A DNA stretch of 64,000 nt, from contig NZ_FMCW01000004.1 of NCBI RefSeq assembly GCF_900091595.1, positions 186,001-250,000 on the forward strand, given 5' to 3'. A program made the position numbers and the translations under genes. The notes below the pieces were generated by a model. That model was not told the origin of the DNA, did not search any database, and saw nothing but the letters and a program-made list of their open reading frames with translations. Positions 33,558-41,155 of this stretch are shown here, piece after piece. This DNA comes from Micromonospora haikouensis (GTDB lineage Bacteria; Actinomycetota; Actinomycetes; Mycobacteriales; Micromonosporaceae). How positions within the stretch are numbered: position 1 is the stretch's first letter; each line of letters starts with the position of its first letter.

Positions 33558-34002
33558 GCGGCGGCAACTTCACCACGCTGACGAAGAACTCGTCGATCTG
33601 CCGGACCACCGCGATGAACCGCTCGAAGTCGACCGGCTTCGTGACGTACGCGTTCGCGTGCAGCTGGTAGCTGCGCAGGATGTCCTCGTCGGCCTGGGAG
33701 GTGGTCAGCACCACCACCGGGATGCGGCAGAGCTGCTCGTCCTGCTTTATCTCCTCCAGCACCTCCCGGCCGTCCCGGCGGGGCAGGTTCAGGTCGAGCA
33801 GGATCAGGTCCGGCGTCACCGCGTCCGCGTACTTGCCCTCCCGGCGCAGGTAGGCCAAAGCCTCCGCGCCGTCGGAGACGACGGTCAGCCGGTTGCGGAG
33901 CTTGTGCTCCTCGAACGCCTCCTGGGTCATCAACACGTCGCCCGGGTCGTCCTCGACCAGCAGGACCTCGATCGGGCTCTTGCCGTCTGCGGGCGCGGTC
34001 AT
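33550..34002 (-). CDS. Single-domain response regulator (Rcp1-like)
   Basis: The protein has 150 residues and consists of one receiver domain without an output domain. Acidic pocket residues are in VEDDPGD (Asp18/Asp19). The phosphorylation site is Asp70 in LILLDLNLP, the conserved Thr is in VVVLTTS, and Lys122 is in YVTKPVDF. The sequence [14 protein letters not shown] and the length are typical of the Rcp1 class that partners phytochrome- and CHASE-type kinases. The ATG at 34002 overlaps the histidine-kinase stop (ATGA), with AAGGAGG seven bases upstream. It probably relays phosphate between the kinase and the REC-PP2C protein, as inferred from operon order. Confidence 0.94.
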   Translation of the reverse strand: MTAPADGKSPIEVLLVEDDPGDVLMTQEAFEEHKLRNRLTVVSDGAEALAYLRREGKYADAVTPDLILLDLNLPRRDGREVLEEIKQDEQLCRIPVVVLTTSQADEDILRSYQLHANAYVTKPVDFERFIAVVRQIDEFFVSVVKLPPRG

Positions 34003-35798
34003 CCCACCGCCTCCTTCGTGCCGTCGCTGTCCTGGGTCCCGTCGGTCCCCTCCGCCCGCGCGCCGCGTGGCCGGGGCACCTCCACCCGGGCCCCGCCGTC
34101 GTCGGCCGGCTCGACCGGCGCGCCGCCCTCCACGGGGTCGGCCCCGGCCGCCGTCGCCTCGCCGGTCGCCGGCTCGTCGCCCGTCGTTGCCTCGTCGCCC
34201 GTCGCCTCGTCGGCCGGCGGCTGCTCGGCGGCCCGCGCGGCCGCCTCCACGTCCTCGGGCAGCGCCGGGAGGGTGAACCGGATCGCGGTGCCCTCGGCGG
34301 TGTCGGTGTCCACCCAGACCCGGCCGCCGTGGTATTCGACGATCTTCTTCACGATCGCCAGCCCGATGCCGGTGCCCGGGTACGCGTCCTTGGAGTGCAG
34401 CCGCTGGAAGATCACGAAGATCTTGTCCGCGAACTCCGGCTCGATGCCGATGCCGTTGTCCTGGCAGCTGATCTCCCACTCGTCGCCCACCAGCCGCGCG
34501 GAGACGTGCACCCTCGGCGGCACGTCCGGGCGGCGGAACTTGATCGAGTTGCTGACCAGGTTGGCCAGCAGGTTCGTCAGCAGGGGCTCCTCGCCCCGGA
34601 TCGTCGGCAGCGCGTCCCAGGTCAGCTCGCCGTCGGCGTACTGCCGGGCGGCCTCGGTCTGCCCCGCCACGTCGCCCATCACCCCGTTGAGGTCGACCTC
34701 GGTGAAGCCGGTGGTGAGCCGCCCGATCCGGGAGAACGCCAGCAGGTCGTTGATGAGCCGCTGCATCCGCTGCGCGCCGTCCACGGCGAACGCGATGTAC
34801 TGGTCGGCGCGCTCGTCGAGCTGCCCCGCGTACCGGCGCTGCAGGAGCTGGCAGAAGCTGGCTACCTTACGCAGCGGCTCCTGCAGGTCGTGCGAGGCGA
34901 CGTACGCGAACTGCTCCAGGTCCCGGTTGGACCGGACCAGCTCCTCGGCCTGCTTCTGGAGCTGGCTGTTGACCCACTCGATGCGTTCCCGCGCCTCCCG
35001 CACCTCGGCCAGGTCCTTGGCGATCTTCTGGCGCATCGCGTCCACGTCGTCGGCGAGCCGCAGGAACTCCGGCGGCCCGGAGCCGGCGATGCGGTGCTGG
35101 AAGTCGCCCCTGGCCACCTCGCGGACCTGCTCGGCCAGGCCCGTCAGCGGCCGGACCACCATCCGCTCCAGCGAGATCAGCAGCACCGCCCCGGCGACCG
35201 CCACCACCATCGCCGCCCCGACCAGCAGCAGCACCAGCATGCTGCTGGTGCGGTAGATGTTGTCGGCGCCCTTCTCGCGCTCGACGAGGATGCCCTCCTG
35301 GAGCTGGCTCACCGACGTGCGGATGACGTCGAAGCGCTGCCGGGAGTCCTCCGTGATCAACGCCCGCCCGGCGGTGGTGCCCTGCTCCTCGGTGGTGCGG
35401 ATCACCGGCTCGGCGACCGTGCTGCGCCACTGGCCCGCCTCCACCTCGACCGCGTCGAGCTGGCGGGCCAGCCCCGGGTAGACGCCGATCAGGCCGCGCA
35501 TGCTGCGGTAGAGTTGCTGCTCGCGCTCGCCGCCCTGCACGTACGGTTCGAGGTCCCGGCGGTCGCCGGTCAGCGCGTACCCCCGGATCGCCGTCTCCTG
35601 GTCGACCAGCACGCTGAGCAGCTCCTGCGACTGGGCGCGCAGCGGGCCGGTGCGGTCGAGCACCGAGTGGGTGTAGTCGCGGTTCTTCGCGGCCACGGCG
35701 ATCTCCACCGCCACCGACGCGCCCAGCAGCACGCCCACGACGGTGAGCAGCGCGACGACCCGGCGGCGCAGGGTCCAGCCGGCGGTGCGTGCCGTCAC
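33999..35798 (-). CDS. CHASE3-HAMP sensor histidine kinase
   Basis: The protein has 599 residues. Membrane segment 1 lies at about 12-36. A CHASE3-type extracellular helix bundle covers about 40-185 ([20 protein letters not shown] region, [12 protein letters not shown]). Segment 2 is at about 187-210, followed by HAMP (211-265) and a coiled coil. The HisKA domain has the phospho-accepting His303 in [14 protein letters not shown]. The HATPase domain has [23 protein letters not shown] and [13 protein letters not shown]. An acidic Ala/Pro/Asp-rich tail of about 75 residues is odd for the family. The GTG at 35798 overlaps the phosphatase stop (GTGA). The partner is most likely the response regulator encoded immediately downstream. 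Confidence 0.93.
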   Translation of the reverse strand: MTARTAGWTLRRRVVALLTVVGVLLGASVAVEIAVAAKNRDYTHSVLDRTGPLRAQSQELLSVLVDQETAIRGYALTGDRRDLEPYVQGGEREQQLYRSMRGLIGVYPGLARQLDAVEVEAGQWRSTVAEPVIRTTEEQGTTAGRALITEDSRQRFDVIRTSVSQLQEGILVEREKGADNIYRTSSMLVLLLVGAAMVVAVAGAVLLISLERMVVRPLTGLAEQVREVARGDFQHRIAGSGPPEFLRLADDVDAMRQKIAKDLAEVREARERIEWVNSQLQKQAEELVRSNRDLEQFAYVASHDLQEPLRKVASFCQLLQRRYAGQLDERADQYIAFAVDGAQRMQRLINDLLAFSRIGRLTTGFTEVDLNGVMGDVAGQTEAARQYADGELTWDALPTIRGEEPLLTNLLANLVSNSIKFRRPDVPPRVHVSARLVGDEWEISCQDNGIGIEPEFADKIFVIFQRLHSKDAYPGTGIGLAIVKKIVEYHGGRVWVDTDTAEGTAIRFTLPALPEDVEAAARAAEQPPADEATGDEATTGDEPATGEATAAGADPVEGGAPVEPADDGGARVEVPRPRGARAEGTDGTQDSDGTKEAVG

Positions 35799-37078
35799 CG
35801 GCCACCGCCCCGGGTGACCAGGAGCATGGCGACGTCGTCGGCGAGCGGGCCACCGTTGATCTGCTCGGCCCGCCCGACCAGCCACGCCGGCAGCTCGGCC
35901 AGCGGCACGGCGAGATTGTCCCGGTCGCCGAGCAGCTCGGTCAGGCCGGGGACGTCGAGCCGCTCGTCGCCGTCGCCGACGCGCCCCTCGATCAGGCCGT
36001 CGGTGTACATCAACAGGGACCAGTCATCGGTGTCGAACTCCAGGTCGAAGGCCACGGGACGGCGGGGACGGACGCCCAGCAGCAGGCCGCCCGGCGCCGG
36101 GACGGGCGCGACCTTGCCCCCGGACAGCAGCAGCGGCGGCGGATGCCCCGCGAGGCGCACCGTGGCGGCGTTGCCGGCCAGGTCGAGCCGGGCGGTCGCC
36201 ACGGTGGCGAAGATCTCCTGGAGCCGGCGCTCGCTCATCAGCACCTGCTCCAGGGCCGGCAGCACCTCGTCGTCGGGCACCCCGGCCAGCACGAGCGCCC
36301 GCCACGCCACCCGCAGCTCCACCCCCAGCGCCGCCTCGTCCACGCCGTGCCCGCAGACGTCGCCGACGATCAGGTCCACCCGGTCCGGGCGGGTCTGCAC
36401 CACGTCGTAGAAGTCGCCGCCGATGAGCGCCGCGTGCCGGCCGGGCCGGTAGAACGTGTGCACCGCGACCTCGTCGGTCGACATCAGCGGCTGGGGCAGC
36501 AGGCCGCGCTCCAACCGGGCCGACTCGGCCTGGCGCAGCTCCACCTCGCGCAGCCGCCGCGCGTTGACGTCGGCCCGCTTGCGCTCCACCGCGTAGCGCA
36601 GCGCCCGGGTCAGCAGCACCCCGTCGACCTGGCCCTTGACCAGGTAGTCCTGCGCGCCCTCGGCGACCGCGACGATGCCCAGGTGCTCGTCGGAGCGCCC
36701 GGTCAGCACGCAGACCGCCGCGCCGCTGGACATCTCCAGGACCTGGCGCAGCCCGTCCAGCCCCTGCGCGTCGGGCAGGCCGAGGTCGAGCAGCACGCAG
36801 TCGACGCCCATCACCCGCTGCCGGGCCTCGCTCAGGCTGGTCGCGACCAGCAGGTCGATCGACGAGTTGGTCTCGGCGAGCAACTCGCCGACCAGGAAGG
36901 CGTCGCCCTCGTCGTCCTCGACCAGCAGCACCCGCAGCCGCTCGCCGGGCGGCAGCACCGGGTGGTGACCCAGGCCGCCGGCGGCCGGGAACGCCCGGGG
37001 CACGACGGAGGAACCGGCAGAGCCGGCCCCCCGGGGCGGCCGCGTCACCGCACCGGGACGCGGGAGATCGCTGGTGAT
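35795..37078 (-). CDS. Receiver domain plus PP2C/SpoIIE-type phosphatase
   Basis: About 427 residues. After a disordered N-terminus comes a receiver domain (about 48-165) with VLLVEDDEGDAF, phospho-Asp98 in VLLDLGLPDAQG and YLVKGQ. A RsbU/SpoIIE phosphatase domain follows, with ALIGGDFYDVVQ, DLIVGDVCGHGVDEAALG, LLMYTDGLIEGR and PLADDVAMLLV. It likely dephosphorylates anti-sigma antagonists of general stress sigma control. The start is unresolved: AAGGAG (37085-37090) lies six bases before an in-frame ATC at 37078, used here. Alternatives are GTG at 37048 or GTG at 37132, neither with a Shine-Dalgarno. It is first in the four-gene operon. Confidence 0.88.
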   Translation of the reverse strand: MTSDLPRPGAVTRPPRGAGSAGSSVVPRAFPAAGGLGHHPVLPPGERLRVLLVEDDEGDAFLVGELLAETNSSIDLLVATSLSEARQRVMGVDCVLLDLGLPDAQGLDGLRQVLEMSSGAAVCVLTGRSDEHLGIVAVAEGAQDYLVKGQVDGVLLTRALRYAVERKRADVNARRLREVELRQAESARLERGLLPQPLMSTDEVAVHTFYRPGRHAALIGGDFYDVVQTRPDRVDLIVGDVCGHGVDEAALGVELRVAWRALVLAGVPDDEVLPALEQVLMSERRLQEIFATVATARLDLAGNAATVRLAGHPPPLLLSGGKVAPVPAPGGLLLGVRPRRPVAFDLEFDTDDWSLLMYTDGLIEGRVGDGDERLDVPGLTELLGDRDNLAVPLAELPAWLVGRAEQINGGPLADDVAMLLVTRGGGR

Positions 37079-37298
37079 GTCGGGCTCCTTCCGAGTGCCC
37101 TGCTGATCCTGTATTAGACAACGCTCCCACACAACACGACGGGTCCGGCACGGACGGGATGCCGCCGGTCACCACCCGGCGCGGACAAAGGGAACAAGTG
37201 CCGCGGGGAGTCCCGCCGCGGGGCCCGACGGTGCAGGATGGTGCCCACCCTGGCCCACCACCCCGAGGCCCGGCCCGGCCCCACCCCGAGGAGTACCC
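37079..37298. promoter_or_regulatory. Divergent promoter region of the signalling operon and the M28 peptidase
   Basis: On the minus strand, TAATAC (37111-37116) is a reasonable -10 for the phosphatase operon and would start transcription near 37104. That would exclude the GTG at 37132 as start codon. No good -35 accompanies it. On the plus strand, CGAGGAG (37288-37293) is the peptidase Shine-Dalgarno. A CCGCGGGG/CCCCGCGG-type hairpin lies near 37200-37225. Confidence 0.4.
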
Positions 37299-39680
37299 GT
37301 GGGCGCACCGCCCCCCACCCGCGCCGCCGACCGGGCGCTGGCCCGCCCCCGCCGCCGCCCGCTCGCCGCCCTCGCCGCGCTCGCCGCCCTGCTCGCCGTC
37401 GGCGGCACCGTCGCGTACGACCTGGACACCCCCGCCCCGCGCCCCGCCGACGCCCCCGCCGACGAGTTCAGCGCCGCGCGGGCGTACCGGACCGTGGAGA
37501 CGATCGCGGCCCGGCCACACCCGGCCGGCAGCCCGGCCAACGACCAGGTCCGCGCGCACCTGGAGGGCGTGCTGCGCGGCCTCGGCCTGGAGACCTCGGT
37601 GCAGGACACCGTCGCCCGGGAGGCCGGCCAGCTCAGCGGGGCCGCCGCCGGGTCGACCCTGGCCCGGGTCCGCAACGTCGTCGCCCGGCTGCCCGGCACC
37701 GACCCCACCGGCAAGGTGTTCCTGGTCGCCCACTACGACTCGGTGCAGTCCGGCCCCGGCGGCAACGACGACGCCGCCGGCACCTCCACCATCCTGGAGG
37801 TGGCCCGCGCGCTGGCCGCCGGCCCCCGCCCCCGCAACGACGTCGTGTTCGTGCTCACCGACGCCGAGGAGGCGTGCCTCTGCGGGGCGTCCGCGTTCGC
37901 CGCCGACCATCCGCTCGCCGCCGACGGCGGGGTCGTGCTCAACCTGGAGGCGCGCGGCTCGACCGGCCCGGTGATCATGTTCGAGACGTCCCGGGACAAC
38001 GCGAAGCTCGTCGACGTGTTCGGCCGCGCCGCCCCGCACCCCGTCGGCACCTCGTTCGCCGTGGAGATCTACCGGGCGCTGCCCAACGACACCGACTTCA
38101 CCGCGTTCCTCGACCGGGCCGGCTTCGTCGGGCTCAACTCCGCCTACATCGACGGCGGGGCCGTCTACCACACGCCGCTGGACACCCCCGCCGCCATGGA
38201 CCGAGCCAGCCTCCAGCAGCACGGCGACAACGCGCTCGGCCTCGCCCGCGAGTTCGGTCGGGCCGACCTCAAGGACCTCGACGCCGGGCACGACGCCACC
38301 TACTTCCCCGTCCCCGGCGGGCTCGCCCGCTACCCCGGCTGGCTGGTCCTGCCGCTGGCCGTCGCCGCCCTGCTGGCCGTGGCCGCGCTCGGCTGGCTCG
38401 CCCGGCGGCGCGGCCGGACCACGTACGGGCGGCTCGCCGCCGGGTTCGCGCTGGGCCTGGTGCCGATCGTCGTCGCCCCGCTGGGCGCGCAGCTGCTCTG
38501 GGCGGGCGTCACCGCCGTCCGGCCCGGCTACGCCGAGCTGCTCGACCCGTACCGGCCCACCTGGTACCGGCTCGCCGTGGTGGCGCTCGCCGCCGCGACC
38601 CTGTTCACCTGGTACGCCCTGACCCGCCGCCGCGTCGGCCCCGCCGCCCTCGCGATCGGCGGGCTGGGCTGGCTTGCCGTACTCGGCATCGTGCTGGCGG
38701 TGCTGGTGCCCGGCGGGGCGTACCTGACGACCCTGCCCGCCCTGGCCGGCGCGGCGGCCGGGCTCATCGCGCTCACCGTGCGGATCGACGGCCCGTGGCC
38801 CGTGGTCGCGGCGACCGCGGCCGGCGCGGTCGCCGTGGTCATCCTGCTGCCGACCGTCGTCCTGCTGTTCCCGGCGCTCGGCATGGCGATGGGCGGCGTC
38901 GCCGCGCTGTTCGCGGTGCTGCTCGGCCTGGCCGCGCTGCCGGTCGTGGACCTGCTGCACCCCGAGGCCGGCGGCCAGCGCGGCCTCGTCGCCGCCCGCG
39001 CCCGCCGGGCCGGCGCGCTCCCGGCCGTCGCCGCCGGGCTCGCGGCGGCGGTGTTCGCCGGGGTCGGGCTCGCCGTCGACCGCTTCGACGCCGCCCACCC
39101 CGTGCCCACCCACCTGATGTACGCCCTCGACGCCGGCACCGGCCAGGCCCGCTGGCTCAGCCACGAGACCGACCCCCAGCCGTGGACGGCCCAGTTCGTC
39201 GACGGGGCCACGACCGTCGCGGACTTCCCCGGGCTCGGCGACACCGAACTGCGCTCCGGGCCGGCGCAGGCGGCGAACCTGCCCGCGCCGAAGCTGGAGG
39301 TCCTCGCCGACACCAGGTCCACGGAACAGCGGACCGTGCGGGTGCGGGTCACCCCGCAGCGGCCGGTACGCCTGCTCACCCTGCACGTCGACGGCGCGAC
39401 CGAGGTCGAGTCGGCGGTGGTGGCCGGCCAGGCGGTCCCCGGCGGACGCGCCACCGGCACCCCCTGGGGCTTCGGGATCGTGTTCCACGCCCCGCCACCG
39501 GAGGGAATCGAGGTCACCCTCGTGCTGGCCGGCGGCACCGGGCCGGCGGCGCTGCGCGCCATGGACGCCAGCGACGGGCTGGACGGCGTCCCCGGGTTCC
39601 GACCCCGGCCGGCGGACGTCGGGGTGGTCGGCTCGCACAGCTCGGAGATGCTCGCGGTGGCCCGCACGTACCCGCTGTAG
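37299..39680 (+). CDS. M28-family metallopeptidase with multi-span membrane domain
   Basis: The protein has 793 residues. A first membrane segment or signal anchor (about 20-40) precedes a zinc aminopeptidase domain (about 60-330). Ligands appear in LVAHYDSVQSGPGGNDDAAG (His, Asp), VLTDAEEACLCGA (Glu-Glu), NLEARGSTG and VYHTPLDTPA (His). Then come about eight to nine membrane helices (345-610) and a C-terminal extracytoplasmic beta-rich domain. This layout matches eukaryotic ERMP1/vacuolar Pff1-type proteases and bacterial relatives. The substrate is unknown, probably peptides at the outer face. The GTG at 37299 has CGAGGAG five bases upstream. A cluster of large hairpins follows the stop. 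Confidence 0.9.
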   Translation: MGAPPPTRAADRALARPRRRPLAALAALAALLAVGGTVAYDLDTPAPRPADAPADEFSAARAYRTVETIAARPHPAGSPANDQVRAHLEGVLRGLGLETSVQDTVAREAGQLSGAAAGSTLARVRNVVARLPGTDPTGKVFLVAHYDSVQSGPGGNDDAAGTSTILEVARALAAGPRPRNDVVFVLTDAEEACLCGASAFAADHPLAADGGVVLNLEARGSTGPVIMFETSRDNAKLVDVFGRAAPHPVGTSFAVEIYRALPNDTDFTAFLDRAGFVGLNSAYIDGGAVYHTPLDTPAAMDRASLQQHGDNALGLAREFGRADLKDLDAGHDATYFPVPGGLARYPGWLVLPLAVAALLAVAALGWLARRRGRTTYGRLAAGFALGLVPIVVAPLGAQLLWAGVTAVRPGYAELLDPYRPTWYRLAVVALAAATLFTWYALTRRRVGPAALAIGGLGWLAVLGIVLAVLVPGGAYLTTLPALAGAAAGLIALTVRIDGPWPVVAATAAGAVAVVILLPTVVLLFPALGMAMGGVAALFAVLLGLAALPVVDLLHPEAGGQRGLVAARARRAGALPAVAAGLAAAVFAGVGLAVDRFDAAHPVPTHLMYALDAGTGQARWLSHETDPQPWTAQFVDGATTVADFPGLGDTELRSGPAQAANLPAPKLEVLADTRSTEQRTVRVRVTPQRPVRLLTLHVDGATEVESAVVAGQAVPGGRATGTPWGFGIVFHAPPPEGIEVTLVLAGGTGPAALRAMDASDGLDGVPGFRPRPADVGVVGSHSSEMLAVARTYPL

Positions 39681-39706
39681 GTCCTGCCCTTGTTGCTGGT
39701 CGGGGT

Positions 39707-39778
39707 GGGGTTCGCCGGGGCCCGCCCGCTCCGGGCGGTCAGGCTTGATCCCTCCGCGGGCGGGCCCCGGCGAACCCC
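39707..39778 (+). terminator. 23-bp perfect stem after the M28 peptidase gene
   Basis: Bases 39707-39729 and 39756-39778 are exact reverse complements (23 pairs, 26-base loop). The stem begins GGGGTTCGCCGGGGCC. It starts 26 bases beyond the peptidase stop. It is likely the terminator of that gene, but longer than needed. Confidence 0.7.
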
Positions 39779-39825
39779 TCGTGTCGTCCCGGTCCGCCCG
39801 CGTCGGCGGCGGGCCCGAACATGGG

Positions 39826-39877
39826 GAGATCTTGGAGCGAAACGGCCCCTCCAGGGGCCGAAATCCTCCAAGATCTC
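39826..39877. repeat. Nested palindrome GAGATCTTGGA...TCCAAGATCTC
   Basis: An 11-bp outer stem (39826-39836 with 39867-39877) is followed by a symmetric 7x7 internal loop. An inner 7-bp stem GGCCCCT/AGGGGCC has a 2-base loop. The symmetry works on both strands. It may be a bidirectional terminator or a dispersed palindromic element; only one copy is in this window. Confidence 0.65.
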
Positions 39878-39921
39878 TACAACTCCGGCGCGTAGTTGGT
39901 CAGGGGGCAGCCCTGACTGCG

Positions 39922-39945
39922 GGTGTTCCCGCCAGCGGGAACACC
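39922..39945 (-). terminator. 11-bp hairpin after the Smr gene
   Basis: GGTGTTCCCGC and GCGGGAACACC pair around a CA loop. The hairpin lies four bases beyond the minus-strand Smr stop at 39950. It probably terminates the Smr transcript. Confidence 0.7.
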
Positions 39946-39949
39946 GGCA

Positions 39950-40204
39950 CTACTTCCAGCGGAAGTGGACGAAGAGGCGGCCGAAGTTCTTCGAGTCCTT
40001 CTCCACCCGGTGGTAGAGCTGCTTGACGTCCTTCTGGTCGAGGAAGCGCAGCACCCGCTTCTTGAGCTGGCCGGAGCCCTTGCCGGGGATGATCTCGACG
40101 AGGGTGGCCTTCTTCGCCACCGCCTCGTCCATGATCCCGCGCAGCGCGCGGTCGATGTCGTGGCCCTTGTTGAAGATCTCGTGCAGGTCCAGCTTGAGCT
40201 TCAT
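39950..40204 (-). CDS. Smr (small MutS-related) domain protein
   Basis: The protein is 84 residues and consists of little more than one Smr domain: LDLHEIFNKGHDIDRALRGI, then TLVEIIPGKGSGQLKKRVLRFL with the HGxG-like turn replaced by PGKGSG, then LFVHFRWK. Smr domains nick or bind nucleic acids or bind ribosomes; which applies here is unknown. The ATG at 40204 has GGTGGAGG just upstream. A longer open frame to 40390 passes through an intergenic inverted-repeat element and is rejected. Confidence 0.85.
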   Translation of the reverse strand: MKLKLDLHEIFNKGHDIDRALRGIMDEAVAKKATLVEIIPGKGSGQLKKRVLRFLDQKDVKQLYHRVEKDSKNFGRLFVHFRWK

Positions 40205-40309
40205 CCCGCCTCCACCACCTGCGCGACTCCCATGGCAGCCCATGGTAGGCCCGCGGCACGGCGGGACACCACGCGAGCGATCCAGCCCGGCGGCACCACC
40301 GCCAGCATG

Positions 40310-40438
40310 CCCTTTGCTCTGCACCCACGCGCGCAACAGCCACTGAAAGTAAGCGCCACCATGTCCAGCTCCTCGCACCCAGGCCCGCATATTCCCAGGT
40401 CAGCAAAGGGTGTGCGTCGGTAGGTGCAGAGCAAAGGG
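40310..40438. repeat. CCCTTTGCTCTGCACC inverted-repeat element, copy 1
   Basis: The 16-base arms CCCTTTGCTCTGCACC (40310-40325) and GGTGCAGAGCAAAGGG (40423-40438) are exact inverted repeats. They flank 97 bases of unrelated sequence, which includes another GTCAGCAAAGGGTG near the right arm. The same arms occur at 63114-63188. No transposase is present. It lies between the divergently oriented neighbours Smr and TPR, both minus, 100 bases upstream of smr. Confidence 0.8.
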
Positions 40439-40599
40439 GGAACGAGATGGCAGTTGAGGCCAGGGGGCAGTCACGAAGAGTAACGGCACCCCTGGTGCGC
40501 GGCGGCGGCGGGCGTGGGCGCTGATCAGCGGGCGGGGATACCCGGCCGGAGGCGGCGCGCGCCGGGGAAAGGGCGCCTTCCCCTCCCCCGGCGGCGCGG
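40439..40599. other. Gene-free spacer with a TPR-gene terminator
   Basis: No gene is visible. A hairpin GGGGAAAGG-GCG-CCTTCCCC, with one bulged base, at about 40564-40583 lies just past the TPR stop codon (minus strand) and is a probable terminator. The rest is unremarkable. Confidence 0.5.
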
Positions 40600-40968
40600 T
40601 CAGTGGCCGCCGCTGACCCGGTTCTCCACTCGGCGCAGCGCGGTCGTGTAGTCGGTGTTCGTCGAGTACATCGCGGCGGCGATGCGCAGGTGCCGCAGCG
40701 CGTCCGCCGGGCGGTTCATCCGCTCCAGCGTCCGGCCCAGCACGTGGTGCGCGTAGTGGTCGCTCGGGTCCCGGTCGACCAGCTCGCGCAGCTGCTCCTC
40801 GGCGCGGTTGAGCTGCGCCGTCTGGAAGTAGGCGCGGGCCAGCAGCTGCCGCACCGCGGAGTTGCCGGGCTCGGCCTCGACGATCGGCTCCAGCAGCCGC
40901 ACCGCCCCGGACGCGTCACCCATCTCGAAGAACATGGTCGCCCGTCGGTAGTCCGCCAGAAGGTCCAT
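40600..40968 (-). CDS. Small TPR-repeat protein
   Basis: The protein has 122 residues, made of about three tetratricopeptide repeats: YRRATMFFEMGDASGAVRLL, ARAYFQTAQLNRAEEQLREL and HHVLGRTLERMNRPADALRHL. It has no signal peptide or membrane span. It is presumably a protein-protein adaptor; partners are unknown. The ATG at 40968 has GAGGAGG eight bases upstream; an earlier in-frame ATG at 41046 has none. It is divergent from the ABC-F gene, with a GTTAAC-family element in the shared intergenic region. Confidence 0.88.
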   Translation of the reverse strand: MDLLADYRRATMFFEMGDASGAVRLLEPIVEAEPGNSAVRQLLARAYFQTAQLNRAEEQLRELVDRDPSDHYAHHVLGRTLERMNRPADALRHLRIAAAMYSTNTDYTTALRRVENRVSGGH

Positions 40969-41069
40969 CGACCCACCTCCTCGTCTCGCGCCGGCACCTG
41001 ATCCGACGCTGGCACAACACCGGCCGGACCGCGAGTGTTCCGCCACAGGAAGTTGCAGCCGGACGAGGT

Positions 41070-41122
41070 GTTAGGAAGGGGCCCTTCCTATACAAAAGGC
41101 GTTAACAAGGTGCCCTTCCTTA
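41070..41122 (+). repeat. GTTAAC-family intergenic element, copy 5
   Basis: It has TTAGGAAGGGGCCCTTCCTA, a long palindrome, then the core AAAGGCGTTAACAAGG and the right arm TGCCCTTCCTTACG. This is the only copy in the window lying between divergent gene starts (TPR and ABC-F). So the family cannot act only as a terminator. Confidence 0.9.
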
Positions 41123-41140
41123 CGCGCGTAGCGCGGTGGA

Positions 41141-41155
41141 TAGGCTCGGGTGCTG
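41141..41155 (+). promoter_or_regulatory. Probable -10 box for a leaderless ABC-F transcript
   Basis: TAGGCT at 41141-41146 is a common actinobacterial -10. It is nine bases before the ATG at 41156, and no Shine-Dalgarno is present, so transcription and translation may start together. The -35 would fall near the end of the adjacent GTTAAC element. Confidence 0.45.

Noticed and set aside
36024..39638. 1200-codon minus-strand frame opposite the M28 peptidase
   Set aside because: The peptidase on the plus strand has full motifs. The minus frame is low-complexity.
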